Below, in pieces: positions 56,389 through 64,000 of a stretch of 64,000 bases of DNA; the first letter of the stretch is position 1; every line of letters begins with the position of its first letter. A model generated the notes under the pieces. That model was given only the letters and a program-made list of their open reading frames with translations, made no database searches and was not told the origin of the DNA. The stretch is taken from the NCBI GenBank assembly GCA_000151295.1, contig GG745332.1, positions 847,457 through 911,456 of the forward strand, read 5' to 3'. Source of the stretch: Allomyces macrogynus ATCC 38327. Lineage: Eukaryota; Blastocladiomycota; Blastocladiomycetes; Blastocladiales; Blastocladiaceae. The position numbers were made by a program, and so were the translations under genes.

Positions 56389-56937
56389 TTGGATGCGCAC
56401 CACACGCCGTGTCGCGTCGACCTGCCAGGCGTCGAGGACGGTTGCGCGCGTTTGGTGGTGGGGCACGGCTCCACGATTCAATCCGTTACATTTGGAATAT
56501 TCCCATGCGATATCGTCTCTCGGCCTGGGCAGCGAGTGATGCTCTTTGAGTGCGGGCCGCATCTCATCATCATGGCCATCAGCATCCTTCGAGCTCACCT
56601 GGCGGGTGGGAGACAAATGGCCCCGATGAGTCCCATTTCGTTACACCCTCAGGTCGAGACATCAATGTCTTTACTGGCCGCGTGGACACTCTGGCTCTCG
56701 CCGTTTTCCAACTCCCGCCGCGGATCTACCCCGCACCGTCACACTCACCTCACCGTTACGATTACAAGCTTTGCTTCTTCTGCCAGGACCAGTGACGGGT
56801 ACGGCTCGCGACGACACGACCGCCGTAGTACCCGCCCCAAACCCAGGGAGGGGATGTTTAAACATCGGGAAATAACTCGTCTCGGGACTTTACTAAAGGT
56901 CTCTAGAGAGTTTAAACCAATCTTGGACCTACGTATA
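56389..56937. other. Convergent intergenic region
   Basis: About 550 bp between F-box copy 4 and the TPX2 stop. No gene seen. Confidence 0.5.
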
Positions 56938-59111
56938 TCACTCCCGCTGCGACCGTTTACTCGCCCGCCCCTGCGTCTTCTCCACCTGCTCCCCCACCGT
57001 CGTCTCCTCCGATTCCCGCGCACGCTTGGGCGCCGACAACGGGTTGACCACACCTGCCGCGTTATGTGCGCGACTCCGCGCCTCGGTGCGCAACGTAAAC
57101 GGCACCGGCTTGGTCGTCCCCGTCTTGCCCGACTTGGTGACACCAACCGCCCCCCGCTGCGGCGGCGGCGGAGGCGGCGACACAGGCCGGGGCTTGGGCT
57201 TAGTGATCGCGGGCGACATGGGTGTCGTCTTCGCGAGGTGCTTGAGCGGCGGCACGCCGAGCGGGCCGTCGCCGTGCAAGATCTATTGGAATCGGCGCGC
57301 ACAGTTGATTCCTGAATCCCTCCGCAATCACGCCCCAAACCGACTTCAAGCGTACCTTTTGGTTTGCCGGCCGCGCCTTGAACGGCTTGATCTGCGCCAT
57401 CAGCTGAATCTCGCGCTCCTCGGCCGACATGACGTACGTGGACTTGGCGCGCAGCTTGGTGAGCAGCCGCGGCGACTTGGGGTGCGTGATCTTGGGCCGG
57501 TGTGCAGGGGGCGGTGGAGGAGCTGCCGTCGCGAGGAGCCGCGGCATCAACGGCTTGAATTTGCGCTTGGGCGTGCGCAGGAACTGCTGGACGCGCTGCG
57601 CGAGTGGGACAAATGGCGACCTGGCGGCTGGTGCGCTCGCGGCGGTTGAGAGCAGCGCGGCACGGAATGGCTTGAGCACCTTGAGCCCAACCGTCTACAG
57701 TGAGTGGAACAAGTCAGGTTCATGAAATGGGGAAAGTGGAAGTGGGACCACCCGGGCGGAACCGTACGCGCTTCTTCTTGATCGGCGACGCGACAATACG
57801 CAGTGGCGACTTGTGCTGCTTAAGAATGCGCCGTAACGTCGGCGTCTTAGCCACGTCGGCCGCCATTTTCTTGCTCGACAGGTAGACAATGTGTTCGGTG
57901 CTCGCGACCCGTCGCACGGGCGTCATCGGCACGGTATTCGCGGCAAAGACGTTGGGCGCGTCGCCGTCAGTCGCGTGCTCCTCATGCTCGTCCTCCCATC
58001 CGGCCGACGACGCGGCCGAGACGCGTCGCGACGACTCGCCGAGCGGCGTTGGGGGCGCCGTCGTGAGCGGGCTAAAGTCGACAAAGAGCCCCGCGGACGC
58101 GCGCCGCATCGATTCCTCGAAGGGTGTCGGGGGTGCCGTCGTGAGCGGACTAAACTCCATGTCGGGAGCCGCAGTCTGACGTGGCGGAGTTGATGGGCGG
58201 GCAGCGGCTGATGTAGTCGGCTCGGTCGGGTACAACATGATGACGGATTTGCGGCGCGAGCTATGAATTGATGGTGGACGAGATGAGGTCCGGCAAGGAC
58301 GTGCACAATTCGCAACACAATGGAACGCAACGTACCTGCGGCGTGACGGCGTGTCGACCATTCCAGTCGCTGCTGACGCGGGTTCCGGTGCTAGCATCAT
58401 GTCGTTCACCGGTGCGGCGCGATAAGTGTCAGCACGCGGTTTGCGATTCCTAACGTTGAGACGCGACGGTGGTCAGCACCCACCTCCGTGAAGTCAAGCA
58501 GACCAACCCGAACAAGAGCGAAGTACCTTGGCCGCGTTGGCGTGTCATTCGGCGTATCCGGGGCTGACACGTTGGCCAGCGCCCGAGGCGTCGACGGCAC
58601 CGACGACTTGATCGGTACCGGATCCACCGGTTCGGCCGCGTGCGAAAGCTTGCGCGTCGTCACCGGGCGCCCGGGCGTCCCGCGTGCCGCAGCAAACGGC
58701 GTCAAGAGCGCGGGGTCCGCATCCATATTGACCAGCAGGTCGCCGAGCTCGTCCTCGTCGGCACTGCTATCGATTTCTGTGAACAATTGCGCGGGCGAGT
58801 CGCGGTGCGTTGCTAATATCCAAAACGAGACGCGTCAGGTTCCTCAATAAGGAACGCGATCAGGCTGGCCGGACCGGATGAGCGCACGCACCAAAATACT
58901 TGGTGACTGACGGCGTTTCCGGGAAGATACGGCGACCCGCGTCGCGCTCATCATCGGCGATCTCGCGCAGATCCACGAATTTGGGCGCGTCAAACTCGAA
59001 GTCCAGGTCAATGGCCGCGGCGTCGCCGTGCCGGTGCACGGGCCGCCGCATAGGCGTGTGCGATGCGAACCGTGTCGGGGTCGCCGGCTTGGACGAGCCG
59101 GCCGAGTTCAT
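56938..59111 (-). CDS. TPX2: TPX2-like spindle assembly factor
   Basis: Microtubule nucleator and Aurora A activator regulated by Ran and importin. Six exons on minus: 59111-58892, 58812-58527, 58449-58336, 58260-57768, 57694-57356, 57282-56938; 598 aa, frame kept at all joins. The N-terminus has DLDFEFDAPKFVDL, like the TPX2 Aurora-binding motif. The middle is disordered with two copies of FSPLTTAPPTP and many TP/SP sites. The TPX2 core is SAEEREIQLMAQIKPFKARP, ANQKILHGDGPLGVPPLKH, then KPVPFTLRTEARSRAH near the C-terminus. Lys/Arg-rich patches (SPIKKKR, TPKRKFKP) suit nuclear import. TPX2 is absent or unrecognised in many Dikarya. Confidence 0.86.
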
Positions 59112-59647
59112 GATGGAGAATACGAAGTTTTACGCGTCTTTGGTCGTCTGGAGAAGCGAAGGATTGGGCCAGACGGCGATGGTGATGGTGCGAAGTCGAG
59201 AACCGCCGTTGGTGGTTCAGGGCGGCGTTTGCGAGGAGCAGGCCAGGATTGCGCGTGCAGGGCAAGGTGGAGAGGAAGGAGATCAGGGGCGCGGGAGCAA
59301 GTTGCGGCAAGTCGGCGCGGGGATCGGGGCTGGTTGCTGGAGAGAGAGAGGGTGGCCGCGGGCGGGCAGGATGTGGACGAGAGCGGCGGAGCAGGGCAGC
59401 GTTGTTGTTCCATCTAGCAAGCAGGTCTGAAGCCCTTCAGAGGGCAAGTTGGCCTCACGATGTTGTTTAGTTGGTTGATCTGCACGAATACCAACGAAAG
59501 ACACGTCTAAATTAACAAATCTATGAAAGAAACGGCAACGGCAATGGCAACGTCCCCACCATCTCGATCTAGCGCATGCCGTGCACGACGAGGCACGGTA
59601 GCCCGTTCGACGTGCTTGATCGCGACCGGGACGAACAAGAGTGTTCA
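59112..59647. other. Intergenic, TPX2 upstream region
   Basis: About 540 bp between the TPX2 start and the stop of the next minus-strand gene. No gene supported. Confidence 0.5.
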
Positions 59648-60780
59648 TCACGCCATAGACGTCGGCTTCATCTCTACGTCGCGTGCCGTCGCCACGGCTG
59701 GTCCGCGCTCGATCCCAAAGACGCGATCGCGCAGCTTGTGCACGGCAATCATGATCGCCGCAAACAGCAGCGTCGCCAAGAGCACGCCCGGGTACATAAA
59801 CGCGGCCGCGGGCTTCGTCTGTTGGTACGAACGCCATCGGAGACGGTGGAGAAGGTCGCAAGTGGTTAGAACTTTGCCAGGACAGGTTACAAAACCGCGG
59901 GAAGACACAACGTACCCAATCGAGAAACGAATAGACCCAGTAACCGCCACTACCGATCAAGGAAATCGTGAGCAATTAGTCGAGCTCAACAAAGGAAAAG
60001 GTGGAAACCCGGTCAACGTACATCAGGTGGTAGATAATCGCCCACGCCGCGTAGAGCAAGATGACGACAAGCACGGGCACGAGCGCGATCCAGTTCATGG
60101 TCATGCGCCCGAGCACGAGTTCCGAGAGGACCAAGAAGAGCGTGATGCCGTGCATCGACATGGACGTGATGCGGCTCATGGTCGTGCCGTTGACAAACCC
60201 CTGCAGTTTCACGAAAAAAGTGAGTGAGACCCCGTCCAAGAGCAACGCATGGGAACGATTCGACGAGAACAACGGACCTTGCTCAAGAAGATCCAATAGA
60301 CCGTCACGACGAGCGGGTGGTTGGCCGAGTTCAAGTTGTGCAAGAGCGTGTGGATGTTGGCCGTGACGGGCGAAACGGCCAAAGCCGTGCCAAACTTCTG
60401 GTACTTGTAGCCGAAATAGACCGTCATCTGCAATTCGGGCGATGTGATCAGTTTGTGCTCGGCGAATCAAAATTCCATCAAATGAGCGGACATACCGCAT
60501 AGTACGCGAGCAACGAATACCAGTTGAAGTGCGTATAATAAAACAGGTAGCCCGCCGCGTACACTGCCGAAGAATAGTGCGTCTCTGCCCAGCCCGCGAT
60601 CGACAGGCCGACAATGACAAGGCCGTAGACGAGCACAATCGAGCGCCAAATCAGCAGTCCTTTCGGCGAGAGAAACGTTGACGTGACAGCGTCCTTGGGG
60701 TGCTCAATCCCAGCGCGCAGACGTTGGAAGAACGTTGGACGAGCAGCGACAGTTGGCGATGGGGCAGCGGAAGCCGACAT
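59648..60780 (-). CDS. Multi-TM membrane protein, AIG1/rolling stone-like, paralogue A
   Basis: Five exons on minus: 60780-60496, 60427-60278, 60200-60022, 59949-59916, 59818-59648; 272 aa. About six hydrophobic segments: GLLIWRSIVLVYGLVIVGL, a segment around THFNWYSLLAYYA, HPLVVTVYWIFL, MHGITLFLVLSELVLG, WIALVPVLVVILLYAAWAII and MYPGVLLATLLFAAIMIA. The MHG...E motif, a conserved NHP and WVYSFLDW before the last segment resemble AIG1/FAR-17a and rolling stone-type proteins (some of the former are lipid-ester hydrolases), but I cannot decide the family. Its neighbour at 61632-63035 is a clear paralogue. Confidence 0.8.
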
Positions 60781-61631
60781 GGTCGTGAGCTGGTCAATGA
60801 CGGTTCGGACACGGTCTATCGTCGATCGGGTATTGTTCTTGAGGTCGTCGCTGCTGTTCTTGGTTGCGGTCGTGGTTTCCGGTCCAGTGATCGTCGTTTT
60901 TCAATACGGTCCGCGCAGCGGTCGCCGTTTCGCGAGCAAGTGCGTTTGCAACGGTCCGAGCAGGTTCAGAGGCGCGCGGGAATCGCTCGATGGACAGGTC
61001 AAGCGCAAGTCGGGCAACGGGGACTCGAGCTCGAACGTCGTGGTTGGGCAACGAGCAGAAGAGGGAGCGGCGGGCTGGTCTCTCGTTTCCCGTTGCATCG
61101 TCCCTCTATCCCGTCGCGTGCCAAGCGTCTTGTCCAACGCGCCACAAGGCTGAAACAGATGCCGGCGACCCGATTGCTCCAAGTGTGGGGCTCATGCTGC
61201 TTGATCTTGGGCTCGAAAAATGGTTGGATTGGACGCAGCTGGCGGCATCAGCCGGGAAATCGTCCTGGGGCCGGAGCAGCCGAGGGTTTGTGCTTGTGGC
61301 GACGTTTGACTAACGGTCACGTTTGTGGGGCCAGCCGCGCATCCGGTGTTCCGCTGGATGCAAAACTGTTTTTGAAACCAATACGACGACGACGACGATG
61401 ACGATGACAACGACACTGACGAAGGGAGAGGAGCGCTGAGATGCCGCTCGCGCACGCAACGGCCAAGACGGGACGACGGCAAGACGGACATTGTACAAAA
61501 GTGGAATGGGTTGCGATCTGCAAAATGAACGACGGCACACGCGAGCAGCTGCAAAACGGACAGCGGAGCAAAAAAAAAAAAAACAGCGAGGACGCGATGA
61601 TGGGGGCGATCCGAACACTCTGCACCCAAAT
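60781..61631. other. Intergenic between the two membrane-protein paralogues
   Basis: About 850 bp with no supported gene. An A run of about 14 lies at 61570-61583, in the 3' region of paralogue B on the opposite strand (T run). Confidence 0.5.
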
Positions 61632-63035
61632 TTACACGTTGTCGCTCGCGTTGAGCCGTGTTGCGCTCAGTTCGACCTCCTTGTTCGCCTCGTATCCGTC
61701 CGACCGACCCACAACAGCGTCGCGCAGGCGGTGCACCAGGACCATGATGCAGAAGAAGACGATCGCGGCAACGAGCACACCGGGGTACATGTAGGCCGCC
61801 GCGGGTTTCGTGTAGTCAAGGAACGAATAGACCCACGCGTCGCCACTAGATTTGACGGGCAGGGATTGGTTATTAACGGGTCCGACGTGAAGACAGCCTC
61901 GACGGATACAGTTGACGTACATGGCGTGGTAAATGATCGCCCAGCACGTGTAGAGAACCAGGAGGACGAGGACGGGAACGATCCCGATCCAGTTCATGCG
62001 CATCCGGCCGTACGAGATTTCGAGCAGCACAATCACGAGCGTGACGCCGTGCATGAACACCGACACGAAACGGCCTGGCGTGCTCGTCGACTTGGTAAAG
62101 TTCTACGCATGCGTGGGAACAGGAAAGGATGGGCCACTGTAAGAGGCCGCTGCAGTTGTTGTTGGCGGACTGTCATTGGACGTACATCGCTCAGAAACAG
62201 CCAGTAAACGACCACGACAATCGGGTGGTTGGTGCAGTTGAACGTGTAGAGCAGCGAGTGAATCGTCGCCGTGACGTTCGACACGTCCATATCGCGTTGC
62301 GCTGCCACGGCGCGCGTGAACCGGTAGCCGAGGTACGTGCTCATCTAAAGAGGCAACCGTGGGTGGAGAGAGTGGGGGAGGTCGCGAAACGTCAGAAAAA
62401 CCCCAAAATTGGCTCGAAATGCAACATCGACGCACCCCAAGATAGCACATGAGGCCAAAATGGTTGAGATGCGTGAACATAAAGCTGAAAAAACGTCACA
62501 AAATTCGTCAGGCGACCCCGAAAACGACGACAATGGGTGGAAAATAGCGCGATCCGTACACTAAACAAGGACGAAATACAGAATACTTTGTTAGACGACA
62601 AAGCAACGGCGTCAATCGGAAAAATGAGAGAGCTTCGTACACTGATAGTGAAAATGATTCGCATTCGGCGCCCGCGATGACAGTTGGAATCGATTGTTGG
62701 TTAGCTGACGGCACGGAGCTTGGCATCGCGCGAGGTGAAATGCAGCGGAGCCCGTACAACTACAGCGCCGTCACAGAAACGCGTTAGCCGACCCGGACAC
62801 GGTGGAGAATACAGAACAACGCGCGGCTCATACATTGCAAGTCGTAGATCGAGTCGCCCTTGGAGAACCATCGCACCATGGCGAGAATCAGCACGGCGAG
62901 AAACACGACAGTCAAGAAGGCGCGCCACGCCATGAGCGTGGTCGCCGACAAGAAATTGGACGTGACGGCATCGTGCGGGTACGTGATGCCGGCGACGAGC
63001 TTGCGCGACATGCGTTTTGGCGAGAGGGCGGCCAT
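61632..63035 (-). CDS. Multi-TM membrane protein, AIG1/rolling stone-like, paralogue B
   Basis: Five exons on minus: 63035-62818, 62484-62436, 62344-62186, 62102-61921, 61845-61632; 273 aa. The start has a good context (accATGgcc). It aligns with paralogue A throughout: YPHDAVTSNFLSATTLMAWR, FTHLNHFGLMCYLG, NHPIVVVVYWLFLSD, FMHGVTLVIVLLEISYGRM, YTCWAIIYHAIGDAWVYSF, TKPAAAYMYPGVLVAAIVFF. Intron positions are shared except that B has an extra 333-bp intron in the first coding part and lacks the intron A has after SFLDW. The 333-bp intron is much longer than the local norm, so that join (62818/62484) is the least sure. Confidence 0.8.
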
Positions 63036-63837
63036 GGTTGGTCTTGGTACGGCGCGATGGGTATGGTCGAGGTCCTGGTCTTGAGTTCTGCTGCCGCGTC
63101 TTGCGACCGCGTCGTTGCTGCTGTCGCTGCTGCTGCTGCCGCTCACTGCCGCGTTGGATGCTGGTGCAGCTGGACGTGCTGAAGTTGCCCGGTGTGCGCA
63201 AAGTTGAATAAGACGGCAAGTTGGGAGCGCGGTTGATTTATTGTTCGAGTGGGGAGTGCAGAGTGAGGATACGAGGCAAGGCAAAGTCTTGGCGGAGCCA
63301 CGGCAAAGCTGGTCCCACGCCATCCAGCGGCGCGTGTCACTGGAGATTGGAGAACAACCTGGTTGCCGCCAGCGCGCCATGGCCAGGGACGCGTGATGGA
63401 CGACCGGCGCGCGGTTTGGGGCGGTGGGATGGGCGTGAACGGCTGTGAAATGGGAGGCGTGCGCGCCCAGGGTGAAGCGCACCGCCACCATGAGCGTTCT
63501 TTCTCCCTGCTGGGCCATCGTCGTCTTTGGTCGTTGCAGCGCCCCGTCCACCAACGTCAGCGCGACGTCCGCAGCAGCGACGGCAACGTGAAGATGGAAA
63601 TAAACTCATATTGTTGACTACGACGAGAGTACAGAGCTCGCGTCGTGGCACTGTGCCACGGGCGCGAAAGAACGAAATGAGGAACCCAACCAAAATGAAC
63701 AAAAAAATCAACCACAAAAGACCAAACCGCAAATGGCTGCATCGACGTTACGACTCCAAGGCCGCCCTCTTCCCTCCTGCTCGCGAGCATGGGGGCGCCT
63801 CGTCTAGGTCCGACCATCACTCCCCACCCCCTCCATT
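63036..63837. other. Intergenic
   Basis: About 800 bp between paralogue B and the gene that leaves the window. No supported gene. Confidence 0.5.
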
Positions 63838-64000
63838 TCAAAAGAAGTGGTGCCCGTGGCCCGTCAGCTCCGCGACCGACCCTTCCTCGGACTGCGGAAT
63901 CGACCCGCTGCCCTTATCCTTGTCCTTGTTACGCTTGAACGCCTTGCGCAACCCGGCCGTGAAGCGGTGGCCCGCCGACTTGGACGGCGCCACGGTCGTG
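63838..64000 (-). CDS. 3' end of an unidentified gene, cut by the window edge
   Basis: Open frame entering from beyond position 64000 and ending at TGA 63838-63840, 54 residues visible. It is basic (SAGHRFTAGLRKAFKRNKDK), then acidic, ending GHGHHFF. Codon use matches neighbouring genes. No family can be named. Confidence 0.45.
   Translation of the reverse strand, partial: TTVAPSKSAGHRFTAGLRKAFKRNKDKDKGSGSIPQSEEGSVAELTGHGHHFF

Noticed and set aside
1..64000. CRISPR arrays, insertion sequences or bacterial operons
   Set aside because: No spaced direct repeats, transposase frames or ribosome binding sites; spliced genes show the DNA is eukaryotic.

Overview
The window looks like nuclear DNA of an early-diverging, probably zoosporic fungus (Blastocladiomycota- or chytrid-like). 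Coding DNA is GC-rich and gene-dense, genes are cut by many short GT-AG introns (about 64-100 bp), and fungal-type kinases (a Cla4/PAK with PH domain, an Fpk1/nrc-2 AGC kinase) sit beside genes that many Dikarya lack or have altered (class C GPCR, BRCC45/BRE, TPX2, a TerD-domain protein). The taxonomic call is an inference from this gene mix. Exon joins were worked out by hand from splice sites, reading frame and family motifs.

Layout. 0-8 kb: COQ9 (+), MutY-type glycosylase (-), TatD nuclease (+, divergent from MutY over about 120 bp) and an ACOT9-type thioesterase (+). 7.7-21 kb: a signal-anchored unknown (-), a 959-aa fusion of an E2-like domain, an F-box and a TerD domain (+), a polyQ bHLH factor (+), an 11-exon class C GPCR (+) and MO25 (+). 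22-33 kb: endosulfine (-), EXO5 (-), PH-CRIB-PAK kinase (+), an ATC microsatellite and an nrc-2/Fpk1-type kinase (-). 33-37.9 kb: a gene-poor block almost without CpG; it holds a truncated copy of the neighbouring carrier gene in which nearly every CpG has become TpG or CpA. 38-48 kb: PMP47/ANT1-type carrier (-), a large RhoGEF (-) with one frame problem, and a PH-sphingosine kinase (-). 48-56.4 kb: a 5'-truncated FSH1 hydrolase (-), BRE/BRCC45 (+) and four tandem F-box paralogues (+), two intact and two broken. 56.9-64 kb: TPX2 (-), two tandem multi-TM paralogues (-) and the 3' end of one more gene (-).

There are no operons. Recurrent themes are DNA repair (MutY, TatD, EXO5, BRE), kinase and small-GTPase signalling (GPCR, MO25, PAK, nrc-2, RhoGEF, sphingosine kinase), cell-cycle control (endosulfine, TPX2) and ubiquitin or F-box proteins. 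The strongest leads are the E2/F-box/TerD fusion, the CpG-erased duplication, very small exons inside kinase motifs, a large insertion in MutY, and the decaying F-box array in which two copies carry a stop at the same Trp codon.
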